From Candidatus Zipacnadia bacterium (lineage in GTDB: Bacteria; Armatimonadota; Zipacnadia; Zipacnadales; UBA5352), in the NCBI GenBank assembly GCA_029821735.1, contig JALGSU010000025.1, positions 1 through 64,000 of the forward strand: DNA of 64,000 nucleotides, written 5' to 3'. The number at the start of each line of letters is the position of its first letter. Position 1 is the first letter of the stretch. Below the pieces are notes generated by a model that made no database searches, was not told where the DNA came from, and saw nothing but the letters and a program-made list of their open reading frames with translations. Both the position numbers and the translations under genes were made by a program. Shown here piece after piece: positions 16,555-25,556 of this stretch.

Positions 16555-17386
16555 CGGAGATCCCGACAATCTGTATCTGCCTCGTCTCGCCGAGATCAAG
16601 GCGATCCATCAGGAGACGCCCACCGAGCGAACCTTCTCGCTTGCGCTGCTGGACGACGAGCCCTTCGATTACCTGCCGGGCCAGTTCGCGCTGGTATCGG
16701 TGTTCGGGGCTGGTGAGATCCCACTCGGGCTGGCGTCATCGGCGTCACGTCCCGGGCTGCTGCAGATTACCTGTCGGCGCTATCCGCTGGGGCTGGTGAC
16801 GTGCGCCCTGCACAAGCTCGAGGTCGGGGACCAGATAGGGCTGCGAGGCCCGATGGGCAACGCCTTCCCGCTTCACGACGTGCCTGGCGCTGATCTGGTA
16901 CTGGTTGCGGGCGGCATCGGTCTGCCCACGCTGCGGGCTGCGCTCATGTATGCGCTGGACAACCGCGCGGACTTCGGCAAGCTGTTCCTGCTCTACGGAG
17001 CGGTCGCCCCTGACGCGCGGCTGTATGTGGATGACCTGAACGAGTGGACCCGGTCGGAGGAAGTGACCTGCCTGCAAGCGGTGGACCGCGCTGACGGGGT
17101 CGACTGGCCTCATCACGAGGGCTTCGTGACAGACCTCGTCGCGCAGTGCGACTTGAACCCGGATCGGTCGCTGGCTCTGATGTGCGGGCCTCCCGCGATG
17201 GTCGGGCCCGTGGCCGGGCTGCTGATGGAGAAGGGCATGTCCGATGAGCGGATCATGGTGAATATGGAAGCGAACATGCAGTGCGGGGTGGGCAAGTGCG
17301 GGCACTGTGCGTTGGGCGACAAGTACGTGTGCACGGATGGCCCGGTATTCACATGGAGAGAGGTGCAGACTCTGCGCGAGCCGTAG
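16529..17386 (+). CDS. HydG/AsrB-like FAD/NAD(P)H-binding subunit
   Basis: 285 residues. The N-terminal FAD-binding barrel has YLPGQFALVSV and a core RxYPLG-like motif (RRYPLG). The NAD(P) domain has VAGGIGLPTLR and MCGPPAMV. The C-terminal [2Fe-2S] loop of the dihydroorotate dehydrogenase electron-transfer type has four Cys (C-x4-C-x2-C-x7-C around QCGVGKCGHC). Such subunits oxidise or reduce NAD(P)H and pass electrons to the HydB/AsrA partner, encoded just upstream and overlapping. It gives this group 4 hydrogenase a predicted NAD(P)H input, not found in classical formate hydrogenlyase. Confidence 0.85.
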   Translation: MHGHTHGTSGDPDNLYLPRLAEIKAIHQETPTERTFSLALLDDEPFDYLPGQFALVSVFGAGEIPLGLASSASRPGLLQITCRRYPLGLVTCALHKLEVGDQIGLRGPMGNAFPLHDVPGADLVLVAGGIGLPTLRAALMYALDNRADFGKLFLLYGAVAPDARLYVDDLNEWTRSEEVTCLQAVDRADGVDWPHHEGFVTDLVAQCDLNPDRSLALMCGPPAMVGPVAGLLMEKGMSDERIMVNMEANMQCGVGKCGHCALGDKYVCTDGPVFTWREVQTLREP

Positions 17387-17401
17387 CGCGCGGGGTCGGC
17401 G

Positions 17402-17905
17402 ATGGGATACGGATCACCGGGCGACGACGACCGTTGCGGGCAGCCGCGGGAGCTTGGGACGGTGCTGGTGGTGGGCGTGGGCAACCTGCTGCGCAGCGAT
17501 GACGCGGCCGGTGTGGAGGTCGCGCGGCGGTTGCAGGAACTGGGCGTGTGCGAAGTTCTGATCGTGGAGGATGTGCCCGAGAACTACCTGGGGCCGATGC
17601 AGAAGGCGGGGGCGCAGACGGTAATCTTCTGCGATGCGGTTGACCTGGGAGCCGAAGCCGGCGCGTTCGCGCTCCTGGACATCGAGGATCTGGCAGGCCC
17701 GTCGATTTCGACGCACAACGCGTCTCTGGAGTTGGTGGCCCGCTGTCTGCGGGACGGGGGCGTGGAGCGGATCCTGATCGCCGCCATCCAGCCGCAGTCG
17801 CTGGAGTGGGGCATGCACATTTCAGAGCCGGTGAAGTCGGGGACTATCGCGCTGGCGGAGCATGTGGCCGCGGTGGTCCGAGCCGGGACAGTTGGCGAGC
17901 AGTAG
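17402..17905 (+). CDS. hycI: HycI-like [NiFe]-hydrogenase maturation protease
   Basis: 167 residues, of which about 17 form an unusual N-terminal extension before LGTVLVVGVGNLLRSDDAAG. The GN-x4-DD motif, PENYLGPM (typical of HycI, which processes group 4 large subunits) and the later HNASLEL His are the nickel/substrate-contact positions. It removes the C-terminal tail of the large subunit after Ni insertion. The large subunit at 20027-21700 still encodes a 27-residue tail after its last Cys motif, consistent with this enzyme being needed. The ribosome site is weak. It follows the flavoprotein gene by 15 bases. Confidence 0.85.
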   Translation: MGYGSPGDDDRCGQPRELGTVLVVGVGNLLRSDDAAGVEVARRLQELGVCEVLIVEDVPENYLGPMQKAGAQTVIFCDAVDLGAEAGAFALLDIEDLAGPSISTHNASLELVARCLRDGGVERILIAAIQPQSLEWGMHISEPVKSGTIALAEHVAAVVRAGTVGEQ

Positions 17906-17967
17906 ACGCGGCGGCTCAGACGCCGCGCACGGATATCCTGACGAGCCCGACGTTGGTGTGAGGCCCA

Positions 17968-19995
17968 ATGACGCCACCAATCCTGTTCGCAGTCGCGATG
18001 CTGGCCACTCTTGCCGCCGGCGTGTTGCTGACGCTCGTGTTCTCGGGCTCGCACCGCCGTGCGACACCGTTCGCAGTCATCATGGTTCTGGCGTCCTTCG
18101 GGCTCGCCATCGCGCTGGCGGTGAAGGTGTCGGAGGTCGGGGGAATCACGCGGGCATCGTTCGCCAGCATGCCGGCCTTCAAGAGCACGCTCACTCTTCA
18201 CGTGGACGCGCTCACGCTGGTGATGCTGCTCACGATGATGTTCGTGGCATCGTGGCTCGTCGTCTTCGCGTCTCGCTACAACCCGTCGCTGCGCACACGG
18301 TCGGTAGGGCGCTTCTACGCGGCCTTCCTGCTGATGCTGCTGAGCGCCAGCGTGGTGCTGATGGCGGGCGACCTGCTGGTGTTCTTCGCCGCTTGGGAAC
18401 TGATGTCGCTGCCAGCCTTCCTGCTCATCGTGCACGAGGATCGGCGCACCAAGAACCTGCGCGCGGGTATGAGCTACCTGATCCTCAACGGCGTTGGCGG
18501 TATGGCGATGCTCACAGGCGTGCTGCTGATCTACCCGCACACGAACTCATTCTCATTCGAGGATACGCGGCAGGCCCTGAGCGTGCTGATGCACACCAGT
18601 CCGTGGCTGGCAAACGGGATTATCGCCCTGCTGCTGCTGCCTTTCGGCACCAAAGCGGGCCTGTTCCCGACGGGCGACTGGGCGCCAGAGGCGTATTCGG
18701 CGGCCTCATGTCCGGCGTCGGGGCTGCTTTCAGGAGTTATCAGCAAGCTCGGGCCCTATGGCGCGATACGCCTGTTCTTCTGGGTGGTTCCGCTGGGGTC
18801 GATTCCGCCTCCGTGGCTTGAGGTATGGGGCATGGCGCTGGCGACGTGGGGAGCGGCGTCGATCATTCTGGGCAGCTCGGCGGCGGTGGTGTCCGACGAC
18901 GGCAAGCGCCTGCTGGCTTACAGCAGCGTATCGCAGTCGGGCTATATCTTCCTCGGGATCGGCGTCGCGGTTGCAGCACTGAGCGTATCTCCGGTCATCT
19001 CGGCCGTCGCGCTGGTTGCGGTGGGCGTGCACGTGGTCGTCGATGCGATGCACAAGTCCGCACTATTCATGGTCTCTGGTTCCATCACGTTCCGAACCGG
19101 GACCGACGACATCAACAAGCTTGGCGGTCTTGAGAGCCGGATGCCAGTGACCACGGTGACGGCGCTGGCGGGCGCGGCATCGTTGGCTGGTCTGCCGCTG
19201 AGCGGGGCCTTCGTCAGCAAGTGGCTGCTGATTCAGAGTGCGCTGTGGCTGGGGCGAACGCATGCGCTGTTCCTGGTGTACGTGGTGGTCGCGCTGGTCG
19301 GCAGTGTGCTGGCGGTCGCGTACGGGCTCAAGTATGTGGGGGCGATCTTCCTTGGCCCGCAGTCCACGCTGGTCGCTGAGGTCACCGGTGGCGAGGTGCC
19401 CCGGCGGATGCGGGTGCCCCAGAAGGCACTGGTGATCTGCTCGTTCGTGATAGGCATATTGCCCGCGTTCTTCATCGATTCGATCATGCAGGCGCTGCCG
19501 CCGTCACTGGCTGGCGCGGGTGCGCAAGCATTCGGCGAACTCTCGTTCGCACGCCTGCTGCCCCTCGCCGGAGCCACGCCGACGGCCGCGTTCTCGCCGC
19601 TGTGGGTGCTGGGGATGCTGCTGGTGGGCGTCGGCGGTGCGTGGCTCTGGTCACGCATGGGCGACGCCGCGGTGCGAGAGACAGAGCCGTGGGCGTGTGG
19701 CGAGTTCTTCATTCCCGACGACGTGCGACCGCGCGGAGGCGGCTACTTCTGGGCGCTGTCGCGGTATCTGTCGCGGGTCTATACCCAGATAGGGCTCCCG
19801 ACTTTCGCGGGGCCCGAGCAACGATGGCAGACGCTGGAGAGCGACCGCTGGGCTTTTGATCGGGTGTCGGCGTATTGCTGGATGATCGCCCATCGCATGG
19901 CTCGCCTCCAGTCTGGTCTCACACAGCGCTACGTGCTCTGGCAGGTGCTGGGGGCTGGCCTGATCACGCTGATAGTGCTGTATTCAAGTCGGTGA
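17968..19995 (+). CDS. hyfB: HyfB-like antiporter-type membrane subunit (NuoL/MrpA family)
   Basis: 675 residues with about 15 hydrophobic segments. FFAAWELMSLPAFLLI carries the conserved TM5 Glu, and FGTKAGLFP the TM7 Lys of proton-pumping antiporter-like subunits. The usual HxWLPxAHPxAP block is changed to GDWAPEAYSAAS, so both His are lost. The segment after about residue 600 (ETEPWACGEFF) is typical of HyfB/HycC tails. In the inner membrane it would translocate ions coupled to the hydrogenase reaction. GAGG precedes the ATG. Confidence 0.85.
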   Translation: MTPPILFAVAMLATLAAGVLLTLVFSGSHRRATPFAVIMVLASFGLAIALAVKVSEVGGITRASFASMPAFKSTLTLHVDALTLVMLLTMMFVASWLVVFASRYNPSLRTRSVGRFYAAFLLMLLSASVVLMAGDLLVFFAAWELMSLPAFLLIVHEDRRTKNLRAGMSYLILNGVGGMAMLTGVLLIYPHTNSFSFEDTRQALSVLMHTSPWLANGIIALLLLPFGTKAGLFPTGDWAPEAYSAASCPASGLLSGVISKLGPYGAIRLFFWVVPLGSIPPPWLEVWGMALATWGAASIILGSSAAVVSDDGKRLLAYSSVSQSGYIFLGIGVAVAALSVSPVISAVALVAVGVHVVVDAMHKSALFMVSGSITFRTGTDDINKLGGLESRMPVTTVTALAGAASLAGLPLSGAFVSKWLLIQSALWLGRTHALFLVYVVVALVGSVLAVAYGLKYVGAIFLGPQSTLVAEVTGGEVPRRMRVPQKALVICSFVIGILPAFFIDSIMQALPPSLAGAGAQAFGELSFARLLPLAGATPTAAFSPLWVLGMLLVGVGGAWLWSRMGDAAVRETEPWACGEFFIPDDVRPRGGGYFWALSRYLSRVYTQIGLPTFAGPEQRWQTLESDRWAFDRVSAYCWMIAHRMARLQSGLTQRYVLWQVLGAGLITLIVLYSSR

Positions 19996-20026
19996 CCACA
20001 TATCAGGGTGCTCACAGGAGAAACCC

Positions 20027-21700
20027 ATGAAAGCTGACGAGGTCATTGATCTAATCTTTGAGGAGGCGGGCGATCGTCTGGTCGAGAGCCAGACGCCGAA
20101 GCCTTCGCGGGTCTACGTTACCATACAGAGAGAAGCGCTGCGGGACGTCACCAAGCTGCTCATAGAGAAGCTTGAGGCGCGGTACGTGGTCGGTGGTGGT
20201 ACCGATCTGCGCGAGGAAGAGCAGTGTTTCCTGATAACGCACATCTTTGCGCTGGATCGGGACGGCATCTACATCGCCGTACATACCAAAGCGCCGGAGG
20301 ACGACGCGCAGGTCCCGTCGATCACGCCGATCATTCCCGGCGCGAACTGGTCCGAGCGCGAGATATACGACATGGTGGGCGTCACGCTGGAGGGACATCC
20401 CGACCCGCGGCGGCTGATCGTCTCGGACGACTGGCCCGAGGACCTCTTCCCGCTGCGCCGCGACTGTCCGCATGACGTTGAGCCCCATTCAGACACAGCC
20501 GGTAAGCAGAAGATGAAGGAGGCCCCGGACGGCTCGCACGTGGTGCCGATCGGACCGTTCTTCCCAGTGCTGGAAGAGCCCGCTCACTTCCGGGTTTTCG
20601 TCGAGGGCGAGCGAGTTGTGGGCTGCGACTACCGGGGCTTCTACAGCCATCGCGGTATCGAGAAGATGGGCTGCACCGAACTGACCTACAACCAGATCCC
20701 GTTCATCGCCGAGCGCATCTGCGGCATTTGCGGGTTCGTGCACAGCACCTGCTACTGCCAGGCGGTGGAGGAAGCGGCGGACATTGAGGTGCCCGCGCGC
20801 GCCCGGTTTATTCGCACCGTGATGCTCGAGCTCGAGCGCATCCACAGCCATATGCTGTGGATGGGCATCGCCGGGCATATCATCGGCTTCGATGCTCTGC
20901 TGATGCAGACGTGGCGGATGCGCGAGCCGCTCATGTGGCTGTGCGAGGAAGTGACGGGCAACCGGAAGACATACGGCATGAACCTGGTCGGTGGTGTGCG
21001 GCGAGACTACACGGACAAGGCAAAGGTCGAGACGCTGAAGGTCGTAGACGAGCTCGAGCGAGAATGGAAAGCTCTGTTGGCGGCGATCCCAGGCGACACG
21101 ACGCTCATGGCCCGCCTGCGCGACATGTGTGTGCTTGGCCAGGAAGAGGCCATGGAGTTGTGCGTGACCGGGCCGACAGCGCGTGGCTCGGGGCTGGCGA
21201 TCGACGTGCGCGTCGACCACCCGTACGCGGCCTATGGCGAGATGAGCGCGGTGACGAAGGTGGTCGCCACCGACGGCGACGTGCTGGCGCGCACACTCGT
21301 GCGGCTGCAAGAGACGCTGATGGCCATCGACACGATCCGCGAGGCGCTTGACAAGATGCCCGATGGCCCGCTGTCTGCTGAGATAACTGAGGACATTCCG
21401 CCCGGGCGGCAGGGGATCGGCAGCATTGAGGCCCCGCGCGGCGAGGTGGTGCACTGGGTGCTCACCGGCGAGGAGAACCGGCCGGCGCGCTGGCGAGTGC
21501 GCGCCCCAACCTATGCGAACCTGCAGACGATTCCGGCGATGGTTACGGGCGACACGCTCGCCGATGTGCCCATCGGGATTGGCAGCATTGACCCCTGCTT
21601 CGCGTGCACCGAGCGGCTGGAGGTCGTAGATGCAAACAGCGGCCGCGTGCGCGTTTACTCGGCCGATGAACTGACGGGGCGCACGGATGGGACGAGCTGA
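20027..21700 (+). CDS. hyfG: Group 4 [NiFe]-hydrogenase large subunit, NuoC-NuoD fusion (HyfG/HycE)
   Basis: 557 residues. Residues 1-165 are the NuoC-like domain (NWSEREIYDMVGV, DPRRLIVSDDWPEDLFPLR). The rest is the NuoD/hydrogenase domain. The L1 nickel motif RICGICGFVH gives Cys232 and Cys235; the L2 motif DPCFACTER gives Cys524 and Cys527. All four Ni ligands are present, so this is a true hydrogenase, not complex I. A 27-residue tail after Arg530 would be cleaved by the HycI-like protease. The next gene's ATG follows its stop with no gap. It reduces protons or oxidises H2 on the cytoplasmic side of the membrane arm. Confidence 0.95.
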   Translation: MKADEVIDLIFEEAGDRLVESQTPKPSRVYVTIQREALRDVTKLLIEKLEARYVVGGGTDLREEEQCFLITHIFALDRDGIYIAVHTKAPEDDAQVPSITPIIPGANWSEREIYDMVGVTLEGHPDPRRLIVSDDWPEDLFPLRRDCPHDVEPHSDTAGKQKMKEAPDGSHVVPIGPFFPVLEEPAHFRVFVEGERVVGCDYRGFYSHRGIEKMGCTELTYNQIPFIAERICGICGFVHSTCYCQAVEEAADIEVPARARFIRTVMLELERIHSHMLWMGIAGHIIGFDALLMQTWRMREPLMWLCEEVTGNRKTYGMNLVGGVRRDYTDKAKVETLKVVDELEREWKALLAAIPGDTTLMARLRDMCVLGQEEAMELCVTGPTARGSGLAIDVRVDHPYAAYGEMSAVTKVVATDGDVLARTLVRLQETLMAIDTIREALDKMPDGPLSAEITEDIPPGRQGIGSIEAPRGEVVHWVLTGEENRPARWRVRAPTYANLQTIPAMVTGDTLADVPIGIGSIDPCFACTERLEVVDANSGRVRVYSADELTGRTDGTS

Positions 21701-22636
21701 ATGAACAGCGTGCAACCAGGTGCGTGGGAGGCCGCTTTGTGGGCGTTGCTGAGCATGGCGCTCATCGCCGCGCTCGCACCGCTGATGGATGGGCTGATCC
21801 GGAAGTTGCGGGCGCGGCTGCACTCGCGCCAGGGCCCGCCGATAATCCAGCCCTACCTGGACCTGGCCAAACTGCTGGTCAAGGAGGACCTGCGCGTCTC
21901 GCCGAGTGTTCTGCTGCGACTGGGGCCGCTGGTCTTCCTGGCCGCGACGTTGCTGGCGGGCTCGCTCATTCCGTTGTGGCCGGGCGCGGGAGGCTACGGT
22001 GGTGACGCCGTTGTGTTCGCCTACCTGCTCGCGCTGGCCACGGGAGCGGTGATCGTGACCGGGCTGGCGAGCCGCTCACCATTCTCCGTAGTGGGCGCCA
22101 GCCGCGAGACGGTGATGATGGTCGGCACGGAGCCGACGCTGGTGCTGTCGCTGCTGGTGGTGGCGGTCAACGCCGGCTCGCTGCGACTGGGCGACCTGGC
22201 CGCTTTCCAGCTTGCGCCGGGCACTGAGTTCTCGGTCGTGCTCGCCGCGCTGGCATACATGCTCTCGTTGCAGGTGCTCGTGGCGCGGCTGCCGTTCGAC
22301 ATCGCGGAGGCCGAGACGGAACTGATGGGCGGGCCCTTCACGGAGCTGTCGGGGCCCTCGCTCGCGACCTGCAAGCTCGCGATGCATGCCAAGCCGCTGG
22401 TTTTCGGGATGCTGTTCGTGCAAGTGTTCGTCCCGTGGCTGTCGGCCAGCGCGCCGTCGCCATGGCTCGCGCCCCTGTTTGTGCTCGCTGGCGTGTTCGT
22501 GATGAATCTGCTGGTTGTGGGCGTTATCGATGCGTTGCATCCGCGGTTGCGGGTTGATCAGGCGGTCAGCTACCTGGGCGGCATTGGGATCATAGCCGCT
22601 ACCGCCATGGCATACGCGGCTTTGGCGCCACACTGA
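21701..22636 (+). CDS. hyfC: HyfC/NuoH-like membrane anchor subunit
   Basis: 311 residues, about 8 membrane segments. SRQGPPIIQPYLDLAKLLVKE is the loop (key block RQGPPIIQPY) that contacts the small subunit in NuoH/HycD proteins. RLPFDIAEAETELMGGPFTE is the conserved Glu-rich quinone-pocket loop of complex I, kept in hydrogenases as a proton path. ATG directly follows the hyfG stop, indicating translational coupling. Confidence 0.9.
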   Translation: MNSVQPGAWEAALWALLSMALIAALAPLMDGLIRKLRARLHSRQGPPIIQPYLDLAKLLVKEDLRVSPSVLLRLGPLVFLAATLLAGSLIPLWPGAGGYGGDAVVFAYLLALATGAVIVTGLASRSPFSVVGASRETVMMVGTEPTLVLSLLVVAVNAGSLRLGDLAAFQLAPGTEFSVVLAALAYMLSLQVLVARLPFDIAEAETELMGGPFTELSGPSLATCKLAMHAKPLVFGMLFVQVFVPWLSASAPSPWLAPLFVLAGVFVMNLLVVGVIDALHPRLRVDQAVSYLGGIGIIAATAMAYAALAPH

Positions 22637-22704
22637 GTGACGGCGGGCATTGATGCGGGCTCTGAGACGGTGCAGGTCGCGCGGGTTGAATCAGGAGAGA
22701 GACC

Positions 22705-23187
22705 ATGATCTTCGCGAAAATAAGACAGGCGCTTATCTGCCTGCGGGCGGGTAAAGTGACTCTCGACTACCCGGCGAAACCGAGGCCAGCCCCGGAGGGC
22801 TTCCGCGGCTACCCGAAGATTGATGTGGCACTGTGCATCGGCTGCGGGGCCTGCGCTGCGGCCTGTCCGGCGCGGCTGATACGAGTGGACGACATTGACG
22901 ATAGCCATCGCCGGATCACGCGCCTGTTCGAGCGCTGCATCAGGTGCGGGCGTTGCGAAGAAGTGTGTGGCGAGGGAGCCGCTCAGATGACCACGTGCTA
23001 CGAGACGGCCACCGATGACGGCCGGAACGATCTGGTGCATGTGTCGGACATCGAGATGGGCACCTGTCGACGCTGCGGCCGGTGTTACGAGCCGGACTCG
23101 CCGCTGGACAAGATCATGAAGCCCGGAATGCGGTGCGACAAGATATTGCGCGGGGGCAACTGCCCGATCGACGAGGAAGCCGAGTAG
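22705..23187 (+). CDS. hyfH: HyfH/HycF-like polyferredoxin subunit
   Basis: 160 residues. Two ferredoxin-type motifs are seen: CIGCGACAAACP (about residues 49-60) and CIRCGRCEEVC (about residues 76-86; Gly follows the last Cys instead of Pro). The C-terminal part has CRRCGRCYEP plus two more Cys, matching the extra Cys-rich tail of HycF proteins. It carries electrons from the soluble module to the small subunit. GGAGAGA lies upstream of the ATG. Confidence 0.9.
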   Translation: MIFAKIRQALICLRAGKVTLDYPAKPRPAPEGFRGYPKIDVALCIGCGACAAACPARLIRVDDIDDSHRRITRLFERCIRCGRCEEVCGEGAAQMTTCYETATDDGRNDLVHVSDIEMGTCRRCGRCYEPDSPLDKIMKPGMRCDKILRGGNCPIDEEAE

Positions 23188-23230
23188 CTGGTGCAGTCGG
23201 GCTGTGGGGACACGGCCGAGGTGAAACGCA

Positions 23231-23905
23231 GTGGACCAACCCGTTGATTTCGTAGCAAGCCTGGCGCTGGCCATGATGGTGATCTCGCTGATTGCCGTGG
23301 AGCTGCGCGCTCTGCGGTTCGCGGCGTGGGCCTATCTTGGCCAGGCCCTGCTGCTGGTCACCATCCTGCTCGTATTCGCTTTCGCCACCCACAGCGAGTG
23401 GTTGCTGGTGTGGGCAGTGGTGGCGCTGGTCACCAAAGCGGGTCTGATCCCGTGGCTGTTGTTCAAATACATCGCAAAGATGGAAGTGACGCGCGAGGCA
23501 GAACCGTATGTTGACTTCGCGCCATCACTGCTGTTCGCGTCAGTGCTGATGGTGGGGCTCTACCGGCTCACGCACGCTCACACTGAGCTGCTCGGGCCGG
23601 GCACGACCGCCGCGTTGGAGCCGTTCCGGACCAACCTGGCCGTGGCGGTCACCCTTTTCGCGCTTGGGCTTTACGCGATCATTTCGCGGCGAGACGCGAT
23701 CAAGGTGATCATCGGCCTGTGTCTGCTGGAGAACGGCGTGCATCTGTCGCTGGTGAGTCTTGCGCCGGCGATGCCCGAAATGCCAATCATCGGTCTGGTG
23801 ACCGAGGTGTTCATAACAGTCTGGATGCTGCTGGATCTTGTGCTGGGCGTGGAACGCACTTTCGGGACGACCGACACCGCCGTTTTGCAGAAGTTGAAGG
23901 AGTGA
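23231..23905 (+). CDS. hyfE: HyfE-like membrane subunit (NuoK-related)
   Basis: 224 residues with about 7 membrane segments. LEFIVGLCLLEN-like sequence (here IIGLCLLENGVHL) with a membrane Glu marks the NuoK/MrpC-related C-terminal half, joined to an N-terminal half with a Lys in TKAGLIPWLLF. This is the HyfE arrangement. GTG 23231 has GAGGTGA 6 bases upstream. It would link the antiporter-like subunits to the catalytic arm. Confidence 0.85.
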   Translation: MDQPVDFVASLALAMMVISLIAVELRALRFAAWAYLGQALLLVTILLVFAFATHSEWLLVWAVVALVTKAGLIPWLLFKYIAKMEVTREAEPYVDFAPSLLFASVLMVGLYRLTHAHTELLGPGTTAALEPFRTNLAVAVTLFALGLYAIISRRDAIKVIIGLCLLENGVHLSLVSLAPAMPEMPIIGLVTEVFITVWMLLDLVLGVERTFGTTDTAVLQKLKE

Positions 23906-23953
23906 CCGGGTCTTGACACCTGCCTGCACGCCGTCGCTGAGGGGTAATCACTC

Positions 23954-25513
23954 GTGACGGTGCACAGTCTCCTGCCCCCCGCGGTCATACTGCTGCCTAT
24001 CGGCAGCGCCTTGATCGTGTACTTCATCGGCAAGCGCTTCCCGCGCGCCGTCGGGCCTGTGGCGACGGCGCTGCTGGCGCTGACCTTCGGTCTGTGCGTG
24101 TTGATCGCCGCGGTGGTCTTTGAGGGTCGCGAGTCCAGCCTGGCGCTGGCGGCCGCCCAGAACAGCTTCCTGGGCCTGCACGTCGACGGCCTGAGCGCGT
24201 TCATGCTGCTGCTCATTGGCCTGCTGGGCCTGCTGGCGGCGGTGTTCTCGCTCGCCTACGTGCCGGAGATGGTCAAACGTGGACACGGCAAGCCCGAGAA
24301 GATACCGATGTACTGGGGCCTGCTCGTGTTGTTTGTCGGGACGATGATTTGGGCATGCACTACGAACAACATTGTCATCCTGTGGATCGCAGTTGAGTCG
24401 ACGACGCTGGCATCCGCGTTCCTGGTCGCTTTCTCGCGCGACAGGCGGGCTGTTGAGGCAGGCTACAAGTACCTGCTGCTGCTGACGGTCGGGATCACAT
24501 TTGCGCTGCTCGGTTGCGTGTTGCTCTACTCGACGATGGCGGCTCAGTCAACCACTGCCAGCCCGATCAGCCCGATGGCGATCACCGAGATCGCTACCTA
24601 TGCCGAGCAACTCATGGCGGCCGCCCCGTTCGCGATCACCGCGGCCACGATCCTGCTGCTGGTGGGCTTTGGCGCAAAGGCCGGGCTGATCCCGATGCAC
24701 GCGTGGCTGCCTGATGCCCATAGCGAAGCGCCGGCGCCGGTGAGTGTGCTGCTGTCGGGCATCGTCATCAAGGTCGGCGCCTACGCTTTGATTCGCTGTA
24801 CGCTGCCCTTCATGCCGCTGGTACCCGGGCTGTCCACTGCGCTGATTCTGCTGGCGGCGGTGGGCATGCTGTGGGGGATTGCCGCGTGCGCGGTGCAGGA
24901 CGACCTCAAGCGCCTGCTGGCCTATTCGTCGCTCAGCCAGATTGGCTATGTGCTCCTGGGTATTGGCCTGGCTACGCCGCTGGGGATTTTCGGCGCGCTC
25001 TTCCACATGCTCAATCACGCTCTGGGCAAGGCCCTGCTCTTCTTTGCCGCCGGTGCAGTTGAGCACGGCGCAAAGGGCCGATCGCTGACGCGGCTGAGCG
25101 GTCTGCGCTCGCAGATGCCGATCACGTCGGCGGTGTTCTTCATCGGCGCGCTGGCGGTGGGGGGGATGCCGGGGCTGAACGGTTTCCTGAGTAAGCTGAC
25201 GATCTTCGTGGCGACGGCCCGGGAGGGCATGTGGTGGGCGCTGATCGCTGCTGTCGTTACGGGTCTGCTCACGCTGGTGGTGCTGTTGCGCACCGCCACG
25301 AACGTCTTCCTGGGGCGCCCGAGCCAGAAGGACTTCGCGCACACGCATGAGGTGCCCCCGCTGATGTGGGGGACGATGGTGCTGCTGGCGGTACTGTGTT
25401 TGATCATCGGATTGTGGCCGCCGGTTGCGGACCTGCTGGTGGGGCCGGCCGCAGAGGCGGTGGGGGCCACGTTGTCGGGAGGCGTAACACCGATCGAGTT
25501 GACTGGTCCCTGA
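23954..25513 (+). CDS. hyfF: HyfF-like antiporter-type membrane subunit (NuoM/NuoN family)
   Basis: 519 residues, about 14 membrane segments. WIAVESTTLASAFLV holds the TM5 Glu; GFGAKAGLIPMHAWLPDAH and SEAPAPVSVLLSG hold the TM7 Lys and intact His residues. DDLKRLLAYSSLSQIGYV is the second conserved Lys helix. Unlike the HyfB-like subunit, its ion pathway residues look complete. GTG start, GAGGGG nine bases upstream. With HyfB it gives two antiporter modules; no third (HyfD) is encoded. Confidence 0.9.
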   Translation: MTVHSLLPPAVILLPIGSALIVYFIGKRFPRAVGPVATALLALTFGLCVLIAAVVFEGRESSLALAAAQNSFLGLHVDGLSAFMLLLIGLLGLLAAVFSLAYVPEMVKRGHGKPEKIPMYWGLLVLFVGTMIWACTTNNIVILWIAVESTTLASAFLVAFSRDRRAVEAGYKYLLLLTVGITFALLGCVLLYSTMAAQSTTASPISPMAITEIATYAEQLMAAAPFAITAATILLLVGFGAKAGLIPMHAWLPDAHSEAPAPVSVLLSGIVIKVGAYALIRCTLPFMPLVPGLSTALILLAAVGMLWGIAACAVQDDLKRLLAYSSLSQIGYVLLGIGLATPLGIFGALFHMLNHALGKALLFFAAGAVEHGAKGRSLTRLSGLRSQMPITSAVFFIGALAVGGMPGLNGFLSKLTIFVATAREGMWWALIAAVVTGLLTLVVLLRTATNVFLGRPSQKDFAHTHEVPPLMWGTMVLLAVLCLIIGLWPPVADLLVGPAAEAVGATLSGGVTPIELTGP

Positions 25514-25556
25514 CCGGACGGGCATTGCAGCCGTGAATCCGACGAGGTGAGTGTTT

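Noticed and set aside
20489-21823. A minus-strand open frame of 444 codons opposite the hydrogenase large subunit
   Set aside because: Composition is His/Arg/Gln-rich and the plus strand contains the full [NiFe] motifs; no evidence of coding on the minus strand.
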